Assembly (NCBI RefSeq): GCF_029893585.1
Contig: NZ_JARXYX010000004.1
Location: forward strand, 186,001-250,000
Origin: Streptomyces sp. LBL
GTDB taxonomy: Bacteria; Actinomycetota; Actinomycetes; Streptomycetales; Streptomycetaceae
Direction of reading: 5' to 3'
DNA length: 64,000 bases
Part shown: positions 50,885 through 59,558 of the stretch, piece after piece
Position numbering within the stretch: the stretch's first letter is position 1
Layout of the letters: the number at the start of each line of letters is the position of its first letter
Notes under the pieces: generated by a model
Told to the model about the DNA's origin: nothing
The model's input: only the letters and a program-made list of their open reading frames with translations
The model's database searches: none
Translations under genes and position numbers: made by a program

Positions 50885-51901
50885 TCAGTCGGCGGTGCCG
50901 GAGCGCTCCAGGGCACGGGCCGCCGCGTCGACGATGGCCAGCCGCCCCTCCAGGCCGGTGGCGGCGGCCGACACCATGACCCCGAGGGTGGTCACGCCCG
51001 CGTCCGCGTAGGCGCGCATCCGGTCCGCGATCCGGTCGACAGGTCCGATCAGCGCCGTACGGTCGATGAAGCCCAGCGGGAGCGCGGCCCCCGCGCCCGG
51101 GCGGTCGCCGGCGCCGAACCGGTCGAGGAAGGTGGCCAGCTCGGCTTCGTACCCCATCGAACGGGCCATCGAGCAGTAGAAGTTGCGGTCGGGGTCGCCG
51201 ATGCCCATCAGGTAGACGTACTGGCCGCGCAGCAGGTCAGCGGCCTCCAGCGGGGTGTCCGCAACGGCGGTGGGCAGGCTGGGCAGCACTTCGAAATCGC
51301 CCAGGTCGTCGGTGCCCCGTCCCTTTCGGATCTGTGCGACGGCTTCCGTAACGGTCTCCGGTGAGGTGAAGACGCCGAGCCAGCCGTCCGCTATCTCACC
51401 CGCCAGCCGCAGGTTGAGGGGGCCCACCGCCGCCAGTAACACCGGCAGCCGGCCGGAGCGCCGCTCGGTCAGCAGGTGCAGGGGGGCGGGCCCACCGATG
51501 TCGAAGTGGTCGCCCCTGTGGGTCACCGGTTCGCCGTCCAGGGCGCGCCGCACGATGTCGACGTACTCCCGGGTGCGCTCCAGCGGGTGGGCGAACGGCA
51601 CGCCGTACCAACCGGCCGACACGTCGGGGTTGGACACCCCGAGGCCGAGGCGGAACCGGCCGCCGCTCAGTGAGTCGAGCGTGGCGGCGGTCAGTGCGGC
51701 CATGGCCGGTGGGCGGCCCGGGATCTGCATCACGCCGGAGATCAGCGAGATGCGTCTCGTCACCCCCGCGACCAGGCCGAGCACGCTGGCGGCATCGGAC
51801 CGGTAGCCCTCCGGGGCCAGCACGGCGGCGTAGCCCGACTGCTCGGCGGCGCGGGCGAGTTCGCCCGCGCCCTGATGGACGAGGTTCACAGCGAGCCGCA
51901 T
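50885..51901 (-). CDS. LLM-class F420/flavin-dependent oxidoreductase
   Basis: 338-aa TIM-barrel luciferase-like protein. Landmarks: MRLAVNLVHQGAGELARAAE, LVAGVTRRISLISGVMQIPG, LSGGRFRLGLGVSNPDVSAG, LERTREYVDIVRRALDGEPV and VGPLNLRLAGEIADGWLGVF. Members use F420H2 or FMN; F420 is plausible in Streptomyces. It may perform a reductive or oxidative tailoring step on the polyketide. Spacings of 34 bases to the SDR gene and 162 bases to DUF6081 suggest the same operon. Confidence 0.82.
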   Translation of the reverse strand: MRLAVNLVHQGAGELARAAEQSGYAAVLAPEGYRSDAASVLGLVAGVTRRISLISGVMQIPGRPPAMAALTAATLDSLSGGRFRLGLGVSNPDVSAGWYGVPFAHPLERTREYVDIVRRALDGEPVTHRGDHFDIGGPAPLHLLTERRSGRLPVLLAAVGPLNLRLAGEIADGWLGVFTSPETVTEAVAQIRKGRGTDDLGDFEVLPSLPTAVADTPLEAADLLRGQYVYLMGIGDPDRNFYCSMARSMGYEAELATFLDRFGAGDRPGAGAALPLGFIDRTALIGPVDRIADRMRAYADAGVTTLGVMVSAAATGLEGRLAIVDAAARALERSGTAD

Positions 51902-51935
51902 GGCGGGACTCCTCGGGAGGCAGGGGCGGAACGGG

Positions 51936-52676
51936 TCACAGGAGGTGGGCGCCGCCGTCCACCAGAAGGACCTGCCCGGTGGTGTACGTGGCGCGGATCA
52001 GTCCCAGGACGGCGTCGGCGACGTCCTCCGGCCGGCCCGTCCGACGCAGCGGTGTGGTCTTCCGCACGTGCTCGGCGATCGGAGCGAAGAAGTCGCTGTT
52101 CTGCGTCCAGGGCGTCTCGACGAGTCCGGGCGCGACCGCGTTGACCCGCACGGCCGGTCCGACCGTGTTGGCCAGCAGCCGGGTCATGTGCTCGATGGCC
52201 GCCTTGCTCACGGCGTACGGGATCGAGCTGCCGGCCGGTCGGCTGCCCGCGATCGAGGACACGTTGACCACGGTGGCGCTGCCGGCGCGGGTCAGGTGCG
52301 GCATCGCGGCGACGGTGGTCTGCCAGGTGCCGATCACGTTCAGGTCGAGGATCTCCCGCCACACCTCGGGGGTGGCGGCGGCCAGGTCCGCGTGCGGAAC
52401 GGCCCGGGTCCGCCCGGCGTTGTTGATCAGGACGTCGAGCCGGCCGTAGTGCTCGACTGCGGTGTCGACCAGGCGACGCGCGTCCGCCTCGGCGGAGACG
52501 TCGGCCTGGACGTAGAGCGCGTCGGGCAGCTCGGCTGCGGTCTTCTCGCCGTCCTCCACGGAGCGGGCGGAGTTGACGACGACGCGGTACCCGTCGGCTG
52601 CCAGTCGCTGCGCGACGGTCCGCCCGATGCCGGAGGAGGAGCCGGTGACCAGCGCGACCGGCGCGTCCCCGGCCAT
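51936..52676 (-). CDS. short-chain dehydrogenase/reductase (tailoring)
   Basis: 246-aa SDR. Cofactor motif ALVTGSSSGIGRTVAQRLAA, NNAG at LDVLINNAGRTRA, catalytic Ser in VVNVSSIAGSRPAG and Tyr-Lys in PYAVSKAAIEHM. The closing TTGQVLLVDGGAHLL is typical. It shares one base with the ketoreductase gene. It might reduce a side-chain ketone, as in benzoisochromanequinone pyran formation, or a sugar keto group; no 4-ketoreductase is otherwise visible for the sugar, so that role is also open. Confidence 0.85.
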   Translation of the reverse strand: MAGDAPVALVTGSSSGIGRTVAQRLAADGYRVVVNSARSVEDGEKTAAELPDALYVQADVSAEADARRLVDTAVEHYGRLDVLINNAGRTRAVPHADLAAATPEVWREILDLNVIGTWQTTVAAMPHLTRAGSATVVNVSSIAGSRPAGSSIPYAVSKAAIEHMTRLLANTVGPAVRVNAVAPGLVETPWTQNSDFFAPIAEHVRKTTPLRRTGRPEDVADAVLGLIRATYTTGQVLLVDGGAHLL

Positions 52677-53479
52677 CAGTAGTTGCCCAGTCCGCCGCAG
52701 ACGTTCAGCGCCTGCGCGGTGACCGCGGCCGCGTCGTCCGCCACCAGGTACTCGACCATCGCGGCGACCTCGCGGGTCTCCACGTACCGGCCGATCGGCA
52801 CCCGGTTGGTGATGCGGTCGAAAGTCTCCTTCTCCGTCACCTCCCAGATACCGGCGTAGTGCTCGCGCACCCTCTCGGCCATGGGGGTCTCGACGAAGCC
52901 GGGGCACACGGCGTTGACGGTGATGCCCGTACGCGCCAGCTCCAGGCCGAGGGCCTTCGTCAACCCGACGACGCCGTGCTTGGACGCCGAGTACGGCACG
53001 GCGTGCACGACGCCCTGCTTGCCGCCTGTGGAGGCGATGTTGATGATGCGGCCACGCTTCTTGGCCAGCATGCCACCGAAGTTGAGGACTTCCTTCGTCA
53101 TCAGGAAGACACTGGTCAGGTTGGTGTTGATGACGTCGAGCCAGAGTTCGTCGGGGATCTCGGCGGTGGCACCGCCGCCGCTGCGGCCCGCGTTGTTCAC
53201 CAGGATGTCGACCGTGCCGTAGCGCTGCACGGCGGCCGCCACGAAGGCGCGTATCTGAGCAGGGTCGGCCACGTCGCACACCGTGCCGTCGGCGTCGAAG
53301 CCCGCGGTCCGCAGCTCCTTGACCGTCGTCGCCAGCCGCTCCTCGTCCCGCGCGCACAGGAAGGTGCGCGCCCCGAGTGCGGCGAGCCTCCATGCGATCG
53401 CCAGGCCGATTCCGCTGGTCGCACCGGTCACCAGCGCCACTGGCTTCGCTGCCGTGGCCGTCGAAGTCGCCGTCGTCAT
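52676..53479 (-). CDS. type II PKS C-9 ketoreductase (ActIII type)
   Basis: 267-aa SDR that reduces the C-9 keto group of the nascent octaketide-type chain with NADPH. VTGATSGIGLAIAW (18 onward), NNAGRSGGG at 95-103 (ActIII has PGG here, so Pro is replaced by Ser), Asn120, Ser150, Tyr163 and Lys167 in PYSASKHG, and the characteristic C terminus QALNVCGGLGNY. First gene of the leftward operon, divergent from the ketosynthase. Its presence shows the PKS is of the reducing class. Confidence 0.93.
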   Translation of the reverse strand: MTTATSTATAAKPVALVTGATSGIGLAIAWRLAALGARTFLCARDEERLATTVKELRTAGFDADGTVCDVADPAQIRAFVAAAVQRYGTVDILVNNAGRSGGGATAEIPDELWLDVINTNLTSVFLMTKEVLNFGGMLAKKRGRIINIASTGGKQGVVHAVPYSASKHGVVGLTKALGLELARTGITVNAVCPGFVETPMAERVREHYAGIWEVTEKETFDRITNRVPIGRYVETREVAAMVEYLVADDAAAVTAQALNVCGGLGNY

Positions 53480-53746
53480 TGCTCGTCTCCCTTGGGTGGG
53501 GTGCGTGGCGGGGGCCTTGCCATGCCACGGGAGAGCGTGGCCGCCCCTCCTTGAGCGGGGCTGGAAACCCGATCGAGTGCGCGGCGGTCCCGGCAGGGCG
53601 GGCCCGGATCACCACCGCGGGCAGGCTCTGGTCCGACCGGTTCGCGAGTCGCTCTCGAGCCGGGCCGGGAAGCGTGCCGGTGTGTCAGTGAGGTACGGCG
53701 CGCGAAAGGACCCCCATAAGATGCCCAGCAGTACAGGAGAACGACA
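53480..53746. promoter_or_regulatory. divergent PKS control region
   Basis: 267 bases between ketoreductase and ketosynthase starts, so it must carry promoters for both main operons. CATAAGATG near 53716 resembles a -10 for the plus-strand operon and the ketosynthase has AGGAGAACG before its GTG. TCGAG-type pentamers (near 53573 and 53655) could be part of SARP repeats, but I cannot establish the 11-base periodicity. No SoxR site seen here. Confidence 0.5.
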
Positions 53747-55012
53747 GTGACCCGACGCGCGGTGATCACCGGTGTCGGGGTGAGAGCCCCTGGCGGCCCC
53801 AGGACGAAGGAATTCTGGGAGCTGCTCACCGCGGGCCGCACGGCCACCAGGCCCATCAGCTTCTTCGACGCGTCGCCGTTCCGTTCCCGGGTGGCGGGCG
53901 AGGTCGACTTCGACGCGCGGGCGGAGGGCTTCTCCCCGCGGGAGGTCCGGCGCATGGACCGTGCCACCCAGTTCGCCGTGGCCTGTACGCGGGACGCGCT
54001 GGCGGACAGCGGCCTGGAGACCGGCGCGGTCGACCCTTCCAGGATCGGCGTGGCCCTGGGCAGCGCCGTCGCCTCGGCGACCAGCCTGGAGAACGAATAC
54101 CTGGTGATGTCGGACGCCGGCCGTGAGTGGCTGGTGGATCCGGCTCATCTGTCGCCGTACATGTTCGACTACCTCAGCCCGGGTGTCATGCCCGCCGAGG
54201 TGGCCTGGGCGGTGGGGGCCGAGGGCCCGGTCACCATGGTCTCCGACGGGTGCACCTCGGGTCTGGACTCGGTCGGCTACGCAGTCCAGCTCATCCGCGA
54301 GGGCAGTGCCGACGTGGTGATCGCGGGAGCGGCCGACACCCCGGTCTCCCCGATCGTGGCCGCCTCCTTCGACGCCATCAAGGCGACGACGACCCGCAAC
54401 GACGACCCGTCCCACGCCTCGCGGCCCTTCGACGGCACGCGTAACGGCTTCGTCCTGGCCGAGGGCGCCGCCATGTTCGTACTGGAGGGGTACGAGGCCG
54501 CCAAGCGGCGCGGCGCGCACATCTACGCCGAGGTCGGCGGCTATGCCACACGCTGCAACGCGTACCACATGACGGGCCTCAAGAAGGACGGCCGCGAGAT
54601 GGCGGAGTCCATTCGGGCCGCCCTCGACGAGGCCCGTCTGGACCGCACCGTCGTCGACTACGTCAACGCGCACGGTTCCGGCACCAAGCAGAACGACCGG
54701 CACGAGACGGCCGCGTTCAAGCGCAGCCTCGGCGAACACGCCTACGCGGTGCCGGTCAGTTCCATCAAGTCCATGGTGGGCCACTCCCTCGGCGCGATCG
54801 GCTCCATCGAGATCGCCGCGTCGATCCTGGCCATCGAGCACAACGTCGTCCCGCCGACGGCGAACCTGCACACACCCGACCCCGAGTGCGACCTGGACTA
54901 CGTACCGCTCACCGCGCGCGAACAGCGCGTCGACACGGTACTCACCGTGGGCAGTGGCTTCGGCGGATTCCAGAGCGCCATGGTCCTGCACCGCCCGGAG
55001 GTGGCCGCATGA
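53747..55012 (+). CDS. type II PKS ketosynthase alpha
   Basis: 421-aa KS that catalyses decarboxylative Claisen condensations together with the chain-length factor. Active-site Cys169 in VSDGCTSGLDSVG, His309 in VNAHGSGTKQND and His346 in SSIKSMVGHSLGAIGS form the catalytic set. Start GTG 53747, 5-7 bases after AGGAG. The stop overlaps the next gene's ATG (ATGA), the standard KS-CLF coupling that ensures equal amounts. Confidence 0.96.
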   Translation: MTRRAVITGVGVRAPGGPRTKEFWELLTAGRTATRPISFFDASPFRSRVAGEVDFDARAEGFSPREVRRMDRATQFAVACTRDALADSGLETGAVDPSRIGVALGSAVASATSLENEYLVMSDAGREWLVDPAHLSPYMFDYLSPGVMPAEVAWAVGAEGPVTMVSDGCTSGLDSVGYAVQLIREGSADVVIAGAADTPVSPIVAASFDAIKATTTRNDDPSHASRPFDGTRNGFVLAEGAAMFVLEGYEAAKRRGAHIYAEVGGYATRCNAYHMTGLKKDGREMAESIRAALDEARLDRTVVDYVNAHGSGTKQNDRHETAAFKRSLGEHAYAVPVSSIKSMVGHSLGAIGSIEIAASILAIEHNVVPPTANLHTPDPECDLDYVPLTAREQRVDTVLTVGSGFGGFQSAMVLHRPEVAA

Positions 55013-56241
55013 GCACGAGTTCCCCCGTACGAGCCGTCGTGACCGGCCTCAGCGCCGTCACACCCGGCGGACTCGGCATCGAAAGCTACTGGAAGTCGCT
55101 GCTGACCGGCGAGAACGGCATCAGCGAGGTCTCCCACTTCGACTCCACTCGCTACCCGGCCCGGCTCGCCGGGAAGATCAAGGACTTCGAAGCGCGCGAT
55201 CACCTGCCCAGCCGGCTGCTCCCGCAGACCGACGTCTCCACCCGCTACGCACTGGTCACCGCCGACTGGGCGCTGGCCGACGCGGGCGTCGGCCCCGACT
55301 CGGGCCTTGACGACTACGCCCTGGGCGTCGTGACCTCCACTGCCCAGGGCGGATTCGACTTCACCCACCGTGAGTTCCAGAAGCTGTGGAGCGAGGGGCC
55401 CGAGTACGTCAGCGTGTACGAGTCGTTCGCCTGGTTCTACGCCGTCAACACCGGCCAGATCTCCATCCGCAACGCCATGCGCGGCCCCAGCGCCGCCCTC
55501 GTCGGTGAGCAGGCAGGCGGCCTCGACGCCGTCGGCCACGCCCGCCGCACGGTTCGCCGCGGCACCCGGCTCGTTCTCAGCGGCGGCGTCGACTCCGCGC
55601 TGGACCCGTGGGGGTTCGCATCCCAGCTGGCGGGCGGCCTGGTCAGCACGGTCGCCGATCCGGACCGCGCCTACCTGCCCTTCGACACCGACGCGTCCGG
55701 CTACGTGCCGGGCGAGGGCGGAGCCCTCCTCGTCGTCGAGGACGCCGCGTCGGCCCGCGAGCGCGGAGCCGAGCGGATCTACGGCGAGATAGCCGGCTAC
55801 GCCGCGACATTCGACCCGGCGCCCGGCTCGGGCCGGCCGCCCGCCCTCGGCCGCGCCGCCGAACTCGCACTGGCGGACGCTGGTCTGACGCCCGCCGATA
55901 TCTCCGTGGTGTTCGCCGACGGTGCGGGCGTCCCGGAGCTGGACCGTGCCGAGGCCGACGCGATCAGCCGGCTCTTCGGCCGGCGCGGTGTCCCGGTGAC
56001 CGCGCCCAAGGCCCTCATCGGCCGCCTGTGCGCCGGTGGCGGCCCCTCCGACCTCGCCGCCGCCCTGCTCGCCCTGCGCGACCAAGTCATTCCGGCGACC
56101 GGCCGCACCACGAGTGTGCCCGACGCGTACGGCCTCGACCTGGTGACCGACGAGCCCCGCGAGGCCGCCCTGAGCGCTGCCCTGGTGCTGGCCCGCGGCC
56201 GTCACGGCTTCAATTCGGCCGTGGTTCTCACTACTGCCTGA
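55009..56241 (+). CDS. type II PKS chain-length factor (ketosynthase beta)
   Basis: 410-aa KS homologue with the catalytic Cys replaced by Gln (LVGEQAGGLDAVGHARR), the CLF hallmark. The tunnel-lining stretch TAQGGFDFTHREFQKLWSEG, then YVSVYESFAWFYAVNTGQIS, is very like CLFs of the actinorhodin group, favouring a C16 octaketide; this is inference from wording, not modelling. The 3' end lies in a 34-base tandem repeat. Confidence 0.94.
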   Translation: MSTSSPVRAVVTGLSAVTPGGLGIESYWKSLLTGENGISEVSHFDSTRYPARLAGKIKDFEARDHLPSRLLPQTDVSTRYALVTADWALADAGVGPDSGLDDYALGVVTSTAQGGFDFTHREFQKLWSEGPEYVSVYESFAWFYAVNTGQISIRNAMRGPSAALVGEQAGGLDAVGHARRTVRRGTRLVLSGGVDSALDPWGFASQLAGGLVSTVADPDRAYLPFDTDASGYVPGEGGALLVVEDAASARERGAERIYGEIAGYAATFDPAPGSGRPPALGRAAELALADAGLTPADISVVFADGAGVPELDRAEADAISRLFGRRGVPVTAPKALIGRLCAGGGPSDLAAALLALRDQVIPATGRTTSVPDAYGLDLVTDEPREAALSAALVLARGRHGFNSAVVLTTA

Positions 56242-56314
56242 TACCGATACGGCCGGGGTTCTCACCATCGCCCGGAACCGATTCGGCCGTTGTCCTCGCC
56301 ACTGCCCGACACCG
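56213..56314. repeat. three tandem 34-bp units over the chain-length factor stop codon
   Basis: Units at 56213-56246, 56247-56280 and 56281-56314, each of the type ATTCGGCCGTGGTTCTCACT ... ACCG. The first encodes the CLF C terminus (SAVVLTTA and stop); the next two are non-coding copies with about 20-25 percent divergence. They push the ACP start 94 bases from the CLF stop. Confidence 0.85.
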
Positions 56315-56335
56315 ATTCCCAAGGAGACTCCGCAC

Positions 56336-56593
56336 ATGGCTGGACTGACCCTCGACGGACTGCGCACCATCCTCGTCGCCTGCGCCGGCGAGGACGACGG
56401 CGGCAACCTTGCCCGCGACATCCTCGACACCACCTTCGAGGACCTCGGCTACGACTCCCTCGCTCTGATGGAGAGCGCTGCCCGCATCGAACGCGACCTC
56501 GGCGTCACCCTCGACGACGAGGACGTCAACGACGCGCTCACCCCGCGCATGCTCCTCTCCCTCGTCAACGGCGCCGCGGCCGAAGCCGTCTGA
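56336..56593 (+). CDS. acyl carrier protein of the type II PKS
   Basis: 85-aa ACP. Phosphopantetheine attachment at Ser41 in EDLGYDSLALMESAARIERD, preceded by a helix I with LRTILVACAGEDDG. AAGGAGA lies 8 bases before ATG 56336. It tethers the growing chain for KS/CLF, ketoreductase and cyclases. Completes the minimal PKS. Confidence 0.95.
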   Translation: MAGLTLDGLRTILVACAGEDDGGNLARDILDTTFEDLGYDSLALMESAARIERDLGVTLDDEDVNDALTPRMLLSLVNGAAAEAV

Positions 56594-56681
56594 CGCCCTC
56601 TCACGGTCGCGTCCGGGGGCACCCACTCCGGTAGCGCCGACCGACCCGACGCGCCCATGCCCCGCCGAAGGAGTACGCACC

Positions 56682-57632
56682 ATGGCCCACACCGCCACAC
56701 TCGTCCACCGCAGTGAGCACACCGTGACGGTGGCCGCGCCGGCCGAGGCGCTCTACGCGCTCGTCGCAGACGTGACGCGGTGGCCCGCCGTGTTCGAACC
56801 GACTGTGCATGTACGGCACCTGGCCAGGGAAGGGCGGACCGAGCGGTTCGAGATCTGGGCCGAGGTGAACGGCGCGATCGCGCACTGGCGGTCGCGCCGG
56901 GTGCTGGACCCGCGGCGGCTGTACGTGTCGTTCAGCCAGGAGCACAGCCGCCCGCCCGTGATGTCGATGTCGGGCGGCTGGCTGTTCCGGCGGCTGGCCG
57001 ACGGACGTACGGAGATCGTGCTGCGTCACCGGTTCACCGTCGCGGACGACGATCCGGGGGCCGTGGCCCGCGTCGAGGAGGCACTCGACCGCAACAGCGC
57101 CCGCGAACTGGGCGCGCTCGCGGCGCTCGCCGAGACCGGGTATCCGGCCGACGACCTGGTCTTCTCGTTCACCGACACGATCCCGCTCCAGGGCACCGCC
57201 CAGGACGCCTACACCTTCATCGAGCGCGGCGAGCGCTGGGCGGACCTGCTGCCGCACGTCGCCCGGGTCGAACTGACCGAGCCCGAACCGGGCGTGCAGT
57301 GGCTTGAGATGGACACCGTGACGGCCGACGGCTCCACCCACACCACGCTCTCGGCGCGGATCTGCCGGGCACCGGAGTGGATCGCCTACAAGCAGCAGCG
57401 CACACCCCGGTTGCTGTCCGGCCACAGCGGCGAGTGGACGTTCACACAGACCCCCGAGGGTCCCGTCGCGACGGCACGCCACACGGTCGCCGTCGACCCG
57501 TCCGCCATCGTCGAGGTCCTCGGCGCGGACGCCACCCTCGCCGACGCCCGCGCCTACCTCCGCGACGCACTCGGCGGCAACAGCCGGGCCACCCTGCGTC
57601 ACGCCGCCGAGGCGGCCCAGCGCGTCTCGTAG
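56682..57632 (+). CDS. didomain aromatase/cyclase (ActVII type)
   Basis: 316-aa protein with two SRPBCC/START-like domains. Domain 1 (about 1-150): VTVAAPAEALYALVADVTRW, PAVFEPTVHVRHL, HWRSRRVLDPRRLYVSFSQE. Domain 2 (about 155-316): AYTFIERGERWADLLPHVAR, VQWLEMDTVTADGSTHTTLS. Didomain ARO/CYCs close the first ring C7-C12 and aromatise after C9 reduction, consistent with the ActIII-type ketoreductase. Preceded by GAAGGAG. Confidence 0.92.
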   Translation: MAHTATLVHRSEHTVTVAAPAEALYALVADVTRWPAVFEPTVHVRHLAREGRTERFEIWAEVNGAIAHWRSRRVLDPRRLYVSFSQEHSRPPVMSMSGGWLFRRLADGRTEIVLRHRFTVADDDPGAVARVEEALDRNSARELGALAALAETGYPADDLVFSFTDTIPLQGTAQDAYTFIERGERWADLLPHVARVELTEPEPGVQWLEMDTVTADGSTHTTLSARICRAPEWIAYKQQRTPRLLSGHSGEWTFTQTPEGPVATARHTVAVDPSAIVEVLGADATLADARAYLRDALGGNSRATLRHAAEAAQRVS

Positions 57633-57721
57633 TCCCTGCCGCTGAGCCTTCGGCCTTCGGCCGGGAACGCCCGCGGGCCGGCGGCGGCCGACGGCCCGGC
57701 CTCTGATCAGCACGACACCTG

Positions 57722-57753
57722 GTACGCACCGGGGCCGCCGCCCCGGTGCGTAC
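57722..57753. terminator. perfect 14-bp hairpin between convergent genes
   Basis: GTACGCACCGGGGC pairs fully with GCCCCGGTGCGTAC, loop CGCC, between the aromatase stop and the DUF6081-like copy 2 stop. Probably bidirectional. Confidence 0.85.
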
Positions 57754-57758
57754 GCCGT

Positions 57759-58637
57759 CTACGCCCCGGCCGGGGGACGCGCCCCAGTGGACCGCGCGCT
57801 CCCGTCCGCCATGTTCTGAACCGGAGCCGCGCCCTGCCGGCGGGCGGCGGCTCGGAGCGTCTCGTGCCCGTCCCCCGCGGCGAGAGACACTCGCCGGACG
57901 CGCAGACGCACCCCCTGGCCGTACGCCGACGTCGCGAGCAGCCCCAGGCCGAGTGCCAGGCGGTCGGGGGCCACCTCGATGCGCGGGCCCGGGGTGGACC
58001 ACTCCAGGTGGCGGCCGTACGCGCGGGCATCGAGCTCCAGGCCTGTACGGTCCACCGCGAACACCTCCTCCCCCTCCAGCGACCAGCGGGCCCGCCCGGC
58101 CGACGGATCCACCTCGACGGCGCAGCGATGCCACTCCCGCGAGGCGCGGGCCGTCAAGGGCACGGCGTACGCGAAGGAGCCGTGCACCGAGCCGGGACGG
58201 GGGAGCCGTTCGTACAGCGCCCATACGAAGCCGTCCGTCAGGGCGAAGTCGAAGGCCATGCCTGAGGCCATGTCCACGCAGATCAGCGCGGCCATCGCAC
58301 AGCGCGGACCGTCTCCGTCCGGGTGCCGGTCCGCTCCCAGTACCCGGGCCGACAGCTCCGCCTCGGCCCGGAACGGCCCCGGCCCGCGGGCCTCGGGCCG
58401 CGCGAAGGCCGCCCACCGCAGTTGGGCCGAGTCCTGCTGCCCTTCGGGGGCCTTGGTGAAGGCGGGCGGCTCCCGGCCCGCCGAGCCGTACCCGGACTCC
58501 ACGCACAGTCCGTCGCCGTCACCGGGTGTCCCCGCCCGTCCGTCGCCCTCCGCCAGCCACGGCAGCGGTCGCAGCCGCCAGCGGGCCGCCCGCCCCGGCA
58601 TCGCCCAGTCCTCGCGGAAGTCGTCCTCGAACAGCAT
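57759..58637 (-). CDS. DUF6081-like protein, copy 2
   Basis: 292-aa paralogue of the protein at 49.9-50.7 kb. It starts MLFEDDFREDWAMPGRAARW after GAGGGAGAGG. Shared blocks: LRWAAFARPEARGPGPF, MASGMAFDFALTDGFVWALY, REWHRCAVEVDPSAGRARWS, GQGVRLRVRRVSL. The copies differ mostly at the ends. Monocistronic, facing the PKS operon. Function not known; retention of two copies in one cluster suggests two related but distinct jobs or a heterodimer. Confidence 0.7.
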   Translation of the reverse strand: MLFEDDFREDWAMPGRAARWRLRPLPWLAEGDGRAGTPGDGDGLCVESGYGSAGREPPAFTKAPEGQQDSAQLRWAAFARPEARGPGPFRAEAELSARVLGADRHPDGDGPRCAMAALICVDMASGMAFDFALTDGFVWALYERLPRPGSVHGSFAYAVPLTARASREWHRCAVEVDPSAGRARWSLEGEEVFAVDRTGLELDARAYGRHLEWSTPGPRIEVAPDRLALGLGLLATSAYGQGVRLRVRRVSLAAGDGHETLRAAARRQGAAPVQNMADGSARSTGARPPAGA

Positions 58638-58793
58638 GTCCTCTCCCTCTGCAGCCCAGGTAACGGGTCGAGGATCTGTGGTCGCGCTCAAGCCGCAGTG
58701 GAGGGTGCTTCGAGCCCGCCGGGTGAGGGTGGGGTGTCCGGCGGATCAGGGCCGGACATCCCCTTGCGCCATCGCCCGCACCCTGGAGAACCG

Positions 58794-59222
58794 ATGACCG
58801 CCACCGCAGTACGTACCGACGTGTACGCCCAGGTCCAGCACTTCTACGCCCACCAGATGCAGGCCCTCGACGGAGGCCGCTTCAGCCAATACGCGGCCAC
58901 CTTCACGGAAGACGGCACCTTCCAGCATTCCCCCGCCGCGGAACCCGCCGTCGGCCGCGCCGGGATCGTCGCCGAACTGGAGGAGTTCCACAAGCGCTTC
59001 ATCGGCGACCCGGTCCAGCGCCGCCACTGGTTCAACCACATCGCCCTGGAGCCGCAGGCGGACGGCTCGCTGCGCTCCACGGTGTACGCCCTGGTCGTCA
59101 CCGTCCGGCCCGGCGGCAAGCCGGAGATCGCCCCCAGCTGCGTCGTGCACGACGTCCTGGTCGTCACGGACGAGGGCGTGCACACCCGCTCCCGCCTGGT
59201 CACTCACGACCAGCTGACCTGA
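58794..59222 (+). CDS. NTF2/SnoaL-like fold protein
   Basis: 142-aa small alpha+beta protein. VYAQVQHFYAHQMQALDGGR, FSQYAATFTEDGTFQHSPAA, RRHWFNHIALEPQADGSLRS, SCVVHDVLVVTDEGVHTRSR are typical of the SnoaL/limonene-epoxide-hydrolase-like fold. In aromatic polyketide clusters such proteins act as cyclases, hydroxylases or dehydratases, including an ActVI-ORFA-like class. Which of these applies is unclear. Confidence 0.78.
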   Translation: MTATAVRTDVYAQVQHFYAHQMQALDGGRFSQYAATFTEDGTFQHSPAAEPAVGRAGIVAELEEFHKRFIGDPVQRRHWFNHIALEPQADGSLRSTVYALVVTVRPGGKPEIAPSCVVHDVLVVTDEGVHTRSRLVTHDQLT

Positions 59223-59558
59223 CCCGTGGCTCCGCCGCCACCGCTGCGGCCGGTGCCCGGCGGACCGCCCACTCCGGAGTCCGGCCTCGGTCCCGGACAG
59301 CCGTCCCGCACCTTGGGGCCGGACACCGCGGACCCGGCCGGGCAGCCCGTGCTGAGAGACGCGGCCGGTGCCCCGCTGGCCGGCGGGGCACCGCGGCCAC
59401 GAACAACCTGTCGGAGGCGGTGGTCAGCATGGTCGCGGCGTACCACCGGCCACCGCGTCCGGGCCGCTGACCGAGCCTGGAACCGCTCGCATTCGAGCCG
59501 GGCTCCACCCGCTCAACCGACTATGGGCCAGATTCATGATGTCGACGAGGAGGCCCGC
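59223..59558. other. unassigned region between the NTF2-like and MBL genes
   Basis: 336 bases. One frame near 59400-59470 reads ATNNLSEAVVSMVAAYHRPP and ends in TGA, protein-like but without a start or recognisable family; it may be a gene remnant. Promoter of the MBL gene likely in the last 100 bases (CATTCGAGCCG ... CTATGGGCCAGATTC). Confidence 0.35.

Noticed and set aside
53480..53746. SoxR site in the KS/KR divergent promoter
   Set aside because: No CCTC...GAGG palindrome with a 19-base-spaced promoter found; SARP control is more likely.
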